From the NCBI RefSeq assembly GCF_000816495.1, contig NZ_JXBK01000001.1:303432-357288 (forward strand): 53,857 nucleotides of DNA. The letters are read 5' to 3'. Under the pieces are notes generated by a model, which worked only from the letters and a program-made list of their open reading frames with translations, was not told the DNA's origin and did no database searches. The DNA is from Acinetobacter harbinensis (GTDB lineage: Bacteria; Pseudomonadota; Gammaproteobacteria; Pseudomonadales; Moraxellaceae). Below, in pieces: positions 42,968-51,313 of this stretch (the first letter of the stretch is position 1; each line of letters starts with the position of its first letter). Both the position numbers and the translations under genes were made by a program.

Positions 42968-44233
42968 ATGCCTTGGAAGTTTACGTTGAATGCGCCTAGA
43001 CAAGGGCTCTTTGCTAGCCTACTGATTGTAAGTTTTGCTTTACACACCTTTTTACTGGTTCTGGCGACGACGCATCAACTCAATGCCAATCGTGCCAGTC
43101 AAGGCCAACTGATGACCACGCAACTGGTCACAGACAGCCTATCTGAATTGGAACCAGCCAACACGGTGTCCTTGGCATTATTGGCCGAGCGTTATGCCAC
43201 TCACCCGAGTGTCGCCTCTATTCGTATTTTAGATGCCAACAATCAGGTTTTGGCCACCGGTGGTTTAACCAAAACCCGTCAAGGCGAAGTCTTTGTCCGC
43301 GAAGCCGTGCAAAATGAAAAGAAAGTCGGCAGTATTGAAGTCACTTTGATTCAATCCAGTATTGGCGAAATTTTACGCACCCAGTGGTTGGCTATTTTAC
43401 TGTCGCTGCTGATTCATGCGCTGTTGTGGGCGGCCTATCGCGCCATTGCACGACCAAGTCGCACCGAGTATTTAGCGCGCATTAACAATGAATCACGCTT
43501 AAAACATGAAATTCAGAGCTTAACTCAAGCCTTGGAACAAGAACAACACAATGCAGCTGTGGCGATTGCCAAAGCACAAAATACAGTCAAAGCTAAAGTG
43601 AAAGAGGTCAAACCTGTGGTATTGGATGACCATTGTGTTGCCCTAAATATTCAGTTTTATGACCCTAAACAACTGATTGATTCAGTCAATAAAACCGTGT
43701 CAGTGCCTTACTTTAATTTATGTCAAATTTTCCTCAATAAAACCACCGAACTGTGTATTCAACATTACAAATTAAACAGCTCGGACATAACAACAGTGCG
43801 TAAATTTGATGAGCACGGCGCAACTCTGAGCATGGCCGCAGAAACACCGAATGCGGTGCAATGTTTGGTGATGATCAGTACCGTATTCCAGTTATTATCG
43901 GATGTGTTATATAAGCGTTATCGTGCAGAAAAACGCTTTGTGTTACAAACGCGCAGTGCCATTTCTAGCCACGTCGCAGCGATGCAATTAACGCCGGTGC
44001 AAGCGGCTGAACGTTTGGTGCATCAATTGACCGCCAAAGAAAGTGCGATTCATTTACCGCAGCTGTTACTCAAAGAAATTTCCGATCGCTATCAATTGGT
44101 CAGCCTACCCAACCCCACCAATGTGTTGACGCGGCATGCCTTTATGATGAATGGTATGGACAGTGAAGTGGCCGAATTGGCGCAAAGCTTTAGAACAGAA
44201 ATCTTAAAGGCCAAACAATCGAAAGCCTCTTAA
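42968..44233 (+). CDS. Smp/AhpA-like membrane protein
   Basis: A 421-aa inner-membrane protein. Two transmembrane helices (about residues 13-33 and 137-157) flank a periplasmic domain, where VASIRILDANNQVLATGG and VREAVQNEKKVGSIEVTL look like a CACHE-type sensing fold. A cytoplasmic part with a coiled coil (about residues 175-210) and a helical C-terminal domain follow. The gene next to serB in E. coli (smp/ytjB) and Pseudomonas (AhpA-like) has this layout and orientation. The function is unsettled, and the assignment rests on synteny and topology. Confidence 0.72.
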   Translation: MPWKFTLNAPRQGLFASLLIVSFALHTFLLVLATTHQLNANRASQGQLMTTQLVTDSLSELEPANTVSLALLAERYATHPSVASIRILDANNQVLATGGLTKTRQGEVFVREAVQNEKKVGSIEVTLIQSSIGEILRTQWLAILLSLLIHALLWAAYRAIARPSRTEYLARINNESRLKHEIQSLTQALEQEQHNAAVAIAKAQNTVKAKVKEVKPVVLDDHCVALNIQFYDPKQLIDSVNKTVSVPYFNLCQIFLNKTTELCIQHYKLNSSDITTVRKFDEHGATLSMAAETPNAVQCLVMISTVFQLLSDVLYKRYRAEKRFVLQTRSAISSHVAAMQLTPVQAAERLVHQLTAKESAIHLPQLLLKEISDRYQLVSLPNPTNVLTRHAFMMNGMDSEVAELAQSFRTEILKAKQSKAS

Positions 44234-44240
44234 GTGAAAG

Positions 44241-44277
44241 ATTAAAAAACCGAGCCTCTGCGCTCGGTTTTTTTAAT
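44241..44277. terminator. Bidirectional terminator
   Basis: ATTAAAAAACCGAGC (44241-44255) pairs with GCTCGGTTTTTTTAAT (44262-44277), lying between two convergent genes and overlapping the end of the BASS transporter gene. Confidence 0.92.
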
Positions 44278-45247
44278 CTTTCAATTCTGCTGAGTCAGTT
44301 TGCTTTGCCGTTATTTTAGCATGCTGATTGGCCCAATAACTGGCCAGAGCAGGACCTGAGATATTGTGCCAAAGACTAAAAATAGCGCTCGGTACAGCCG
44401 TCATCGGTGAAGCGGCAAAATGCACCGCAGCCAATGCCACGCCCAAGCCTGAGTTTTGCATCCCCACTTCAATGGCCACCGCTTTGCAATCGGCATAGCG
44501 TAAATTAAAATATTGACCGAGCCAAAATCCCAGCAGATAGCCCAACGCATTATGCAGCACCACCACGGCCAAAATCAGCAGGCCGGAGCTGAGAATTTGT
44601 GCCTTACTGCCAGCAATAATAGCGGCCACAATCGCGACAATGGCCACGACTGAGATCAGCGGCATGACCTGAATATAAAGTTGTACTTTTTGTTTGAAGA
44701 TCGCGCGAACCATCAGCCCCAAAATAATGGGCAACAGCACCACCTGTAAAATTGAACCCAACATGGCCAGTGCGTTAATTTCAATCCATTGACTGGCCAA
44801 CAGATAGAATATCGCGGGGGTTAAAATAGGCGCCAATAAGGTGGCCACGGCGGTACAGGTGACCGATAAGGCGGTATTGCCTTTGGCCATATAGGTAATC
44901 ACATTAGAGGCTGTACCTCCGGGGCAGCAGCCCACCAAAATAACCCCTACTGCAATTTCAGCAGGTAACTGCAATAACTGACACAAGACATAGGCCAGCC
45001 CCGGCATCACTATAAACTGGGCTGCCACCGCCACAACCACGGCTTTAGGCTGCTGCACCACGCCTTTAAAATCGTTTAATGTCAGTGTCATGCCCATCCC
45101 AAACATAATGATGCCCAGCATCCAAAGAATATATACTTTTAGCCAGACAAAAGCGGCCGGTGCCAATAAAGCCAAAGCTGCAAACAACAGCACCCATAGC
45201 GCAAAGGTCTTTTGGATCCATTGGCTAAAGCGCAAAAAACTCGACAT
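44273..45247 (-). CDS. Bile acid:sodium symporter family (BASS) transporter
   Basis: A 324-aa inner-membrane protein with about nine or ten hydrophobic segments. The family motifs are clear: MLGIIMFGMGMTLTLNDF, GCCPGGTASNVITYMAKGN and EVGMQNSGLGVALA. These contain the crossed-helix sodium-binding residues of the ASBT fold. Bacterial members import organic anions such as pantoate or pyruvate-like acids with sodium; the substrate here cannot be told. It is a single leftward gene. Confidence 0.93.
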   Translation of the reverse strand: MSSFLRFSQWIQKTFALWVLLFAALALLAPAAFVWLKVYILWMLGIIMFGMGMTLTLNDFKGVVQQPKAVVVAVAAQFIVMPGLAYVLCQLLQLPAEIAVGVILVGCCPGGTASNVITYMAKGNTALSVTCTAVATLLAPILTPAIFYLLASQWIEINALAMLGSILQVVLLPIILGLMVRAIFKQKVQLYIQVMPLISVVAIVAIVAAIIAGSKAQILSSGLLILAVVVLHNALGYLLGFWLGQYFNLRYADCKAVAIEVGMQNSGLGVALAAVHFAASPMTAVPSAIFSLWHNISGPALASYWANQHAKITAKQTDSAELKD

Positions 45248-45347
45248 GGGTGATATTCCGTATAGATTATTTTTTAAAAAGCGAGCGATCGGGACATCGC
45301 CCTCTTATCAACAGTTTCAACAGCATGGGCTTTAAGTCATCAGCGCT

Positions 45348-45998
45348 TTAGAGTGCTGCCTGCGACACGATGTCTTGCACTAAAATTCGTTTTACGCCCA
45401 CCGCCAACATTTCTTGCCAAGCCTGTTGTAAGGAGCCATTCAGATCAATGCCCTTGGTGGCATCGGCAATGACATAACTGTTAAAGCCCAACTTACAGGC
45501 ATCGATGGCGCTCCATGCCACACAGAAATCGGTAGCAATCCCGACAATAAACACGCTATCAATGCCACGCTGTTTTAAATAACCGGCCAAACCGGTCGAG
45601 GTTTTTTGATCGGCCTCCATAAAGGCAGAATAACTGTCGATGTTCGCATGAAAGCCTTTACGGATAATCAATTGTGCACTCGGCATGTGTAAATCTGGAT
45701 GCAACTCTGCGTCTACTGTGCCTTGTACACAATGTGCCGGCCATAACACTTGAGTGCCATATTCTAGCTCAATACTGTCATACGGTTGTTTAGCAGCATG
45801 ATTTTGAGCAAAGGAGATATGATTTTCCGGATGCCAATCTTGGGTCAGCACAATATTGTCAAAATACTGCGCCAATTGATTAATCTGCGGAATAATTTCA
45901 TCGGCATGATCAACGGCCAAGTTACCGCCGGGGGTAAAACCATTTTGAACATCGACCACAATCAAAGCACTATTTTTTTGCATACTGTATTTGTCCAT
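45348..45998 (-). CDS. pncA: Nicotinamidase
   Basis: Hydrolyses nicotinamide to nicotinate for NAD salvage. The catalytic Asp is in ALIVVDVQNGFTPGG, the metal-binding region in TQDWHPENHISFA, the Lys in IIRKGFHANIDSYSAF, and the nucleophilic Cys in GIATDFCVAWSAID. I start at the ATG at 45998 (MDKYS); an ATG at 45983 is also possible and gives a protein starting MQKNSALIVVD. The length of 211-216 aa is usual. Its product feeds pncB in this window. Confidence 0.94.
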   Translation of the reverse strand: MDKYSMQKNSALIVVDVQNGFTPGGNLAVDHADEIIPQINQLAQYFDNIVLTQDWHPENHISFAQNHAAKQPYDSIELEYGTQVLWPAHCVQGTVDAELHPDLHMPSAQLIIRKGFHANIDSYSAFMEADQKTSTGLAGYLKQRGIDSVFIVGIATDFCVAWSAIDACKLGFNSYVIADATKGIDLNGSLQQAWQEMLAVGVKRILVQDIVSQAAL

Positions 45999-46013
45999 TT
46001 TTGCGCATAGCAT

Positions 46014-46487
46014 AATCTTGTTTTAGCATATAACAGGACAGAGCAAAGCATTGACACTGATCAGTACAAATCTGACATGACATTTACCCACGCTCAACAT
46101 TCAACAAGATAGGGCGAGCACTAGATTTGAGCAACTGTCGATGAGGTGTATTTCAGCCGATATAGCATTAAAATGCTATCGTTAATTGCTAATCTCACGC
46201 TTAAGCATCCATCCAAACTATAATGAATCCTGTTAGTGCATCGCGGCTGATCGGGGCAATTTCCACAGCAAGGCAGATTAAGTGAATTTTTTTCATTGCT
46301 TTTTATAAAGTTTTTAGATGCTTTGACTAAAGCATATTGTTCTTCATCGTTTGTTCGTTCATAATTTGCCAAGGCATGATTCAATTTTGTTCAATAATAT
46401 TGACCTTGCTATACATCAAAATACGCACCCATCCAAACTTATGTTTTTCTACCTCTACCGGATGGACAAATAGGATATTTTTTCAAA
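46014..46487. other. 474-bp intergenic region before dapA
   Basis: It carries the divergent promoters of pncA and dapA. A leftward 87-codon frame at 46121-46384 has a Cys-rich CCGNCPDQPRC stretch, but no ribosome binding site or family that I recognise, so I do not call it a gene. Confidence 0.35.
46387..46415 (+). promoter_or_regulatory. Candidate sigma-70 promoter of dapA
   Basis: TTGTTC (46387-46392), a 17-bp spacer and TATACA (46410-46415) make a plausible sigma-70 promoter, with the start about 46422 and a leader of some 65 nt before the dapA ATG. Inferred only. Confidence 0.45.
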
Positions 46488-47387
46488 ATGACTCAGCAAG
46501 CACAGATCATCCAAGGTTCAATTGTCGCAATCGTCACCCCAATGTTTGAAGATGGCAGCGTAGATTGGAAGGGTCTAGAAAAGCTGGTTGAGTGGCATAT
46601 TGCTCAAGGCACCAACAGTATTGTTGCCGTTGGTACCACAGGTGAAGCATCAACATTAAGCATGGCCGAACACACGCAAGTCATTAAAGAAATCATTCGT
46701 GTGGCCAATAAACGCATTCCGGTGATTGCTGGAACGGGTGCAAACTCTACCCGTGAAGCCATTGAACTGACCAAAGAAGCCAAAGAACTGGGGGCAGATG
46801 CAGCCCTGTTGGTGACGCCTTATTATAATAAACCCACGCAAGAAGGTTTATATCAACATTATAAAGCCATTGCTGAAGCGGTCGATTTACCGCAAATTCT
46901 TTATAATGTACCGGGACGTACCGGTGTCGACATGCTCAATGAAACCATTATTCGTTTGGCTGATATTCCACAAATTGTCGGCATTAAAGATGCCACCGGT
47001 GATGTGCCACGCGGTAAAGAACTCATTGATGGCCTACAAGGCAAAAATATGACGGTATACTCGGGCGATGATGCCACGGCCTATCAGTTAATTTGTTTAG
47101 GTGCGCACGGCAATATTTCAGTGACCGCCAATATTATCCCGCAACAAATGAGCCAAATTTGTGCAGCTGCCTTGGCAGGTCATGCCGAACAAGCGGAAGC
47201 ACTCAACAACCAAGTTGCAAATTTACACAATATTCTATTTTGTGAATCCAACCCAATTCCTGTGAAATGGGCACTTCATGAAATGGGCTTAATTGGTAAC
47301 GGTATTCGTCTACCATTAACTCCGCTTGCAGAACAATATCGTACCCCACTACGTGAAGCACTCAACGTTTCGGGTGTCATTAAATAA
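46488..47387 (+). CDS. dapA: 4-hydroxy-tetrahydrodipicolinate synthase
   Basis: First enzyme of the lysine/diaminopimelate branch, condensing pyruvate with aspartate semialdehyde. The Schiff-base Lys167 lies in VGIKDATGD; Tyr139 is in ILYNVPGRTGVD, and VAVGTTGEASTLS forms the substrate loop. The 299-aa length is typical. It is followed directly by bamC and purC, the same dapA-bamC-purC order as in E. coli. It supplies DAP for peptidoglycan. Confidence 0.97.
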   Translation: MTQQAQIIQGSIVAIVTPMFEDGSVDWKGLEKLVEWHIAQGTNSIVAVGTTGEASTLSMAEHTQVIKEIIRVANKRIPVIAGTGANSTREAIELTKEAKELGADAALLVTPYYNKPTQEGLYQHYKAIAEAVDLPQILYNVPGRTGVDMLNETIIRLADIPQIVGIKDATGDVPRGKELIDGLQGKNMTVYSGDDATAYQLICLGAHGNISVTANIIPQQMSQICAAALAGHAEQAEALNNQVANLHNILFCESNPIPVKWALHEMGLIGNGIRLPLTPLAEQYRTPLREALNVSGVIK

Positions 47388-47400
47388 AGAGCACAACACT

Positions 47401-48006
47401 ATGCAATTACGTTTTGGTTTGCCCCTTGTACTTTCAGTGGTTAGTTTGGTGGGTTGTAGTTCCATAGCAATTAAAAATGGTTCATTGGATTATCAAAAAA
47501 CCGCAACCGTTGAACCGTTAAAATACCCTGAAGCAGCCATGGTTCGAGCGGCAACGCCTTTGTATCCAGCACCGACGGTGGATGCATTGGCCATCGAGCA
47601 TGCGCCTAAACTTGAAAATCAGCGTGGGAATCGTTTTGCGCTCCCACGTCCAGACAAAATTCAGACCAATACAGCAACTGATGCACAAGATGAACGCAGT
47701 GATGTCGGTCGTCCACAATTATTACGTGACGGAAATCAAAATCCTTTGCTTAAGATTGAAGGGAATTCTGCTACAATTTGGCAGTACACCTTAGCGACCC
47801 TCAGTAGCTTAAATTATAACGTTGTCGGTCAAAGTAAAAATCGTCCTGAAGTGACGATTAAGGTTGATCAGCAGGTTTATGTCATCAAACTTAGCTCTGT
47901 GGGCAGCAGTCACAATATCGCGGTGTTCAATGCCGATAATAGCTTTGCAGATCCAGAAAAAGCTGCAGAACTGTTAAACCAGATTTACCAAAATTGGCCA
48001 GCCTAG
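47401..48006 (+). CDS. bamC: Outer membrane assembly lipoprotein BamC
   Basis: A 201-aa lipoprotein: MQLRFGLPLVLSVVSLVGC gives a lipobox with Cys19. The N-terminal stretch is the disordered part that in E. coli binds BamD. A C-terminal helix-grip domain follows (LLKIEGNSATIWQYTLATLS, then QVYVIKLSSVGSSHNI). It is shorter than E. coli BamC (344 aa), which has two helix-grip domains; only one is visible here. The call rests on dapA-bamC-purC synteny and the domain pattern. The start is the ATG at 47401; an earlier in-frame extension overlaps dapA. Confidence 0.82.
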   Translation: MQLRFGLPLVLSVVSLVGCSSIAIKNGSLDYQKTATVEPLKYPEAAMVRAATPLYPAPTVDALAIEHAPKLENQRGNRFALPRPDKIQTNTATDAQDERSDVGRPQLLRDGNQNPLLKIEGNSATIWQYTLATLSSLNYNVVGQSKNRPEVTIKVDQQVYVIKLSSVGSSHNIAVFNADNSFADPEKAAELLNQIYQNWPA

Positions 48007-48028
48007 TCGTACTAGGCATTTTTTTTTG
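48001..48028 (+). terminator. Terminator overlapping the bamC stop codon
   Basis: GCCTAGT (48001-48007) pairs with ACTAGGC (48011-48017) around a 3-nt loop, then A and a run of ten T. The bamC stop TAG is inside the stem. It lies 15 bp before purC, so it may attenuate read-through into purC. Confidence 0.8.
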
Positions 48029-48042
48029 AAAAAGGTTCCCCC

Positions 48043-48762
48043 ATGTTGAAACAAACCTTGCTCTATACAGGTAAAGCGAAATCTGTTTATGAAACAGATA
48101 GTGCAGATCACCTTATTTTAGTCTTTCGTGATGATGCCTCAGCTTTTAACGGCGAGAAAATCGAACAACTGGATCGTAAAGGCAAGGTGAATAACCGTTT
48201 CAACGCCTTTATCATGGAAAAATTGGCTGCTGCGGGTATTGAAACGCATTTTGAGAAATTACTTTCTCCGACTGAAGTTTTAGTGAAAAAACTCAGCATG
48301 ATTCCAGTGGAATGTGTGATTCGTAACTATGCAGCGGGAAGCTTATGCCGTCGTTTAGGCGTTGAAGAAGGCAAAGCACTTACCCCATCAACTTTTGAAT
48401 TATTCTTTAAAGATGATGCTTTAGGCGATCCAATGGTGAATGAATCACAAGCCATTGCGTTGGGTTGGGCCACTGCTGAACAGCTTAAACAAATGCAAGT
48501 GTTGACCTATCAAGTCAATGACGTGCTGAAAGCGTTGTTTGATGAGGCCAATATGTTGTTGGTTGACTTTAAACTTGAATTTGGCGTGTTCCACGACCGT
48601 ATTGTTTTGGGCGATGAATTCTCTCCAGACGGTTGCCGTCTTTGGGATAAAGACACCAAGAAAAAACTCGATAAAGACCGTTTCCGTCAAGGTCTAGGCG
48701 GCGTGGTTGAAGCATATGAAGAAGTGGCGACACGTTTAGGAATCGATCTTTCTGATATCTAA
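48043..48762 (+). CDS. purC: SAICAR synthase
   Basis: Purine synthesis enzyme that joins CAIR and aspartate. The N-terminal [17 protein letters not shown] motif and [12 protein letters not shown] are typical, along with [16 protein letters not shown] and [20 protein letters not shown] with SPDGCRLWD. Its 239 aa are the usual size. AAAGG precedes the ATG. It follows dapA and bamC and ends at its own terminator. Confidence 0.98.
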   Translation: MLKQTLLYTGKAKSVYETDSADHLILVFRDDASAFNGEKIEQLDRKGKVNNRFNAFIMEKLAAAGIETHFEKLLSPTEVLVKKLSMIPVECVIRNYAAGSLCRRLGVEEGKALTPSTFELFFKDDALGDPMVNESQAIALGWATAEQLKQMQVLTYQVNDVLKALFDEANMLLVDFKLEFGVFHDRIVLGDEFSPDGCRLWDKDTKKKLDKDRFRQGLGGVVEAYEEVATRLGIDLSDI

Positions 48763-48774
48763 TCGATCTGCTGC

Positions 48775-48809
48775 ATAAAAAAACCGAGCTTGATTGCTCG
48801 GTTTTTTTA
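48775..48809 (+). terminator. Rho-independent terminator of purC
   Basis: AAAAAAACCGAGC (48777-48789) pairs with GCTCGGTTTTTTT (48796-48808) around a TTGATT loop. The stem repeats the CCGAGC/GCTCGG core of the terminator at 44241-44277. Confidence 0.92.
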
Positions 48810-48872
48810 TGGCTCATTATTTAGAATTTCACAGCAGGCAAAGGTTAGGGCCAACTTTATATACAAGTAGAT

Positions 48873-50138
48873 TTACGGTTCACTCTGCCAGCGTCGCTGT
48901 TGTAAACGCTCCCCTTCCACTTCACGTTTATTGCGCGCCGATTCGTAAATTTTAGTGCCTTTCAGCTCTGGCGGCAAATACTCTTGCAGTACAAAATGCT
49001 CTGCATAATTATGCGGATAAAGATAATCAATGCCATAGCCCTGCTCTTTCATCAGTTTGGTTGGCGCATTACGTAAATGCAGCGGCACCGGTAAATTCGC
49101 AGTTTTATCGGCCAAATCCAAGGCTTTATTGATGGCCAAATAGGTGCTGTTACTTTTGGCACTGGTGGCCAAATACACCGCACATTGTCCCAAAAGAATT
49201 CGACACTCCGGCATGCCGATGGCTTGCACAGAACGTAAGCATTCACCAGCCAGCAACAATGCATTCGGATTCGAGTTGCCAATATCCTCAGAGGCTGCAA
49301 TCAGCATGCGCCGCGCAATAAACACCGGATCTTCACCGCCTTTGAGCATCCGCGCCATCCAATACAATGCAGCATCAGGATCACTGCCACGAATGGACTT
49401 AATAAAGGCAGAGGCCAAATCATAGTGTTGCTCACCGGATTTGTCATAACGGGCAATATTTTGCTGGGCAACTTTTACCACAGTCGCATTGGTAATAACA
49501 TTGTCTTGATCAGGCTCAAAGGTACTGGCCACCAGATCGAGCAAATTCAGCGCTTTACGTGCATCTCCACCGGCAAACTGAATCAAGGCCTCATCTTCTT
49601 CAATCTGAAGATGACGCTGTTGTAAGAATGCATCCTGCTCAATGGCGTGATGCAGCAAGGTGCGAATCGCCTGCTCATCCAAAGCATTTAAACTATAGAC
49701 CTGACAACGCGACAGTAATGCGCTGTTCACCTCAAAAGACGGATTTTCGGTGGTCGCGCCAATTAAAGTGATCTTGCCTTTTTCTACCGCATTTAATAAA
49801 GCATCTTGTTGCGACTTATTAAAACGATGAATCTCGTCAATAAACACCACCGAGGTTAATAAATCTCCGCTCTCGGCAATCACTTCACGTAACTCTTTCA
49901 CGCCGGTATTCAGTGCTGAAAGACTGACAAAAGGTCGATCTACCGCTTGTGCCAACAGTAATGCAATGGTGGTTTTACCCACCCCTGGCGGTCCCCAAAA
50001 AATAATCGAGGGTAAATGCCCTTGATCAATCATTTGCCGCAGCGGTGCTTGATCGGCCAACAGATGATCTTGACCAATAATTTCAGATAAATCCCGAGGA
50101 CGAAGCCGTTCAGGAAGTGGAATATGTGTATCTGCCAT
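48873..50138 (-). CDS. rarA: Replication-associated recombination protein RarA (MgsA)
   Basis: AAA+ ATPase related to clamp loaders that acts at stalled replication forks. The Walker A is [16 protein letters not shown], the Walker B is [17 protein letters not shown], and [18 protein letters not shown] is the sensor 1 region. The C-terminal half has the MgsA tetramerisation domain ([30 protein letters not shown]). The length of 421 aa is normal. It is a single leftward gene. Confidence 0.96.
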   Translation of the reverse strand: MADTHIPLPERLRPRDLSEIIGQDHLLADQAPLRQMIDQGHLPSIIFWGPPGVGKTTIALLLAQAVDRPFVSLSALNTGVKELREVIAESGDLLTSVVFIDEIHRFNKSQQDALLNAVEKGKITLIGATTENPSFEVNSALLSRCQVYSLNALDEQAIRTLLHHAIEQDAFLQQRHLQIEEDEALIQFAGGDARKALNLLDLVASTFEPDQDNVITNATVVKVAQQNIARYDKSGEQHYDLASAFIKSIRGSDPDAALYWMARMLKGGEDPVFIARRMLIAASEDIGNSNPNALLLAGECLRSVQAIGMPECRILLGQCAVYLATSAKSNSTYLAINKALDLADKTANLPVPLHLRNAPTKLMKEQGYGIDYLYPHNYAEHFVLQEYLPPELKGTKIYESARNKREVEGERLQQRRWQSEP

Positions 50139-50332
50139 GGTGTTCTTTATTTGCCCTGCTTCAATGCAGTCTACTATGGAATATCAAAAATCGACATTTC
50201 AATACGCGGCTTTTACAAAAAATCCGCTATAACGCTCAGGCTATAGATTTAAAATAAGATCGTATTCAGTAACCTGATATTAATTTATACAGCACGATTG
50301 ATACCGCGTAATCTATGCAATAAACGTGTTAA

Positions 50333-50785
50333 CTAACGAATCCAGCGCACAATATAGTCTTCAATTTGTTCTTCATCGACCTCGACTTCCGAGATACAGC
50401 GACCAGCAGCCGATTTCTTGGCTTGAATGATGCTACTACGTGTACCACTATTTAAATAGTGCCAAGACGGCAGACTTTTACCTTGCTCTAAACGACGATA
50501 AGCACAACTGGCAGGCAACCATTGAATATTGGCCAATTTTTCTGGTGTCAATTGAATACAGTCCGGTACATGCTGCACGCGCTGTGCATAGTTACTACAC
50601 TGTGCGGTCTGACAGTCTAAAAGTTTACATGCCACTTTAGTGTAAGCGATCTCTTGCAGTTCTTCATCTTCTAATTTGATTAAACAACATAAGCCACAGC
50701 CGTCACACAATGCTTCCCATTCTGCGGAATTCAGCTCAGTTAAAGAATATTTTTTCCAAAATTGGGGACGTAAATCTGTGCTCAT
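50333..50785 (-). CDS. ycgN: YcgN family cysteine-cluster protein (UPF0260)
   Basis: A 150-aa cytoplasmic protein with a Cys cluster: CDGCGLCCLIKLEDEE, CKLLDCQTAQCSNYAQR, VPDCIQLTPEKL, and SCAYRRLEQG. Together with WEALCDGCG and the C-terminal EEQIEDYIVRWIR this is the YcgN/UPF0260 pattern. The family probably coordinates zinc or an Fe-S centre; no function is established. It is a single gene. Confidence 0.92.
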   Translation of the reverse strand: MSTDLRPQFWKKYSLTELNSAEWEALCDGCGLCCLIKLEDEELQEIAYTKVACKLLDCQTAQCSNYAQRVQHVPDCIQLTPEKLANIQWLPASCAYRRLEQGKSLPSWHYLNSGTRSSIIQAKKSAAGRCISEVEVDEEQIEDYIVRWIR

Positions 50786-50976
50786 GACAGCCTGAATATG
50801 AAAAATATGGCCTAGTATAACGTGTTCAAGTTGTTAATGCAGAGCTGGGATTTTTACTTTGAATCATATATATACTGTGAAAGCGAACATTTAACAAACA
50901 CAAGCATAACACTGTTGATATTTTCTAAGCCCTATACTTAATTCACTTAGAAAACAACAACTCATGGAGAAAACTT

Positions 50977-51135
50977 ATGTTTCGTTGGGCAATTATTTTT
51001 GCAGTGATTGCACTCATTGCGAGCTTATTAGGTTTTGGTGGTGTCGCAGGATTGTCAAAAGATTTTGCAGTAATTCTACTGGTGGTGGCGGTCATCTTAG
51101 CCGTTGTCGGATTCCTTTCACGAGGGAAAGTATAA
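50977..51135 (+). CDS. DUF1328 family small membrane protein
   Basis: A 52-aa membrane peptide. It begins [20 protein letters not shown] and has [20 protein letters not shown] with a C-terminal SRGKV, which matches DUF1328 (YtjA-like) proteins. Two transmembrane helices are joined by a short GGVAGLSKD loop. GGAGAAAACTT gives a ribosome binding site with about 7 nt spacing. The family is common in stress-induced small proteins but has no assigned function. A strong terminator follows within 40 bp. Confidence 0.9.
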   Translation: MFRWAIIFAVIALIASLLGFGGVAGLSKDFAVILLVVAVILAVVGFLSRGKV

Positions 51136-51172
51136 TTCACTGCGCTATTTAAGCCATTGAATATACCGTGTT

Positions 51173-51198
51173 AAAAGAGCCGCTTTCGGCTCTTTTTT
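51173..51198 (+). terminator. Terminator of the DUF1328 gene
   Basis: AAAAGAGCCG (51173-51182) pairs with CGGCTCTTTT (51187-51196) around a CTTT loop and continues into T residues. Confidence 0.93.
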
Positions 51199-51253
51199 CA
51201 TGCCTTCATTTCTCTTTCTTTCACTAAAACTTATTCAATTCGCTCAGAACAAT

Positions 51254-51294
51254 ACTGGGTTTTTCCATCGCAATATTGCTTAAAAAAACCCAGT
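51254..51294. repeat. 11-bp inverted repeat with an inner palindrome
   Basis: ACTGGGTTTTT (51254-51264) pairs with AAAAACCCAGT (51284-51294), and the loop holds the palindrome GCAATATTGC (51270-51279). It lies 20 bp past the murJ stop and may end murJ transcription, but no T-run follows the stem. Confidence 0.6.
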
Positions 51295-51313
51295 GCAGCG
51301 CTCTTTTACTGGC

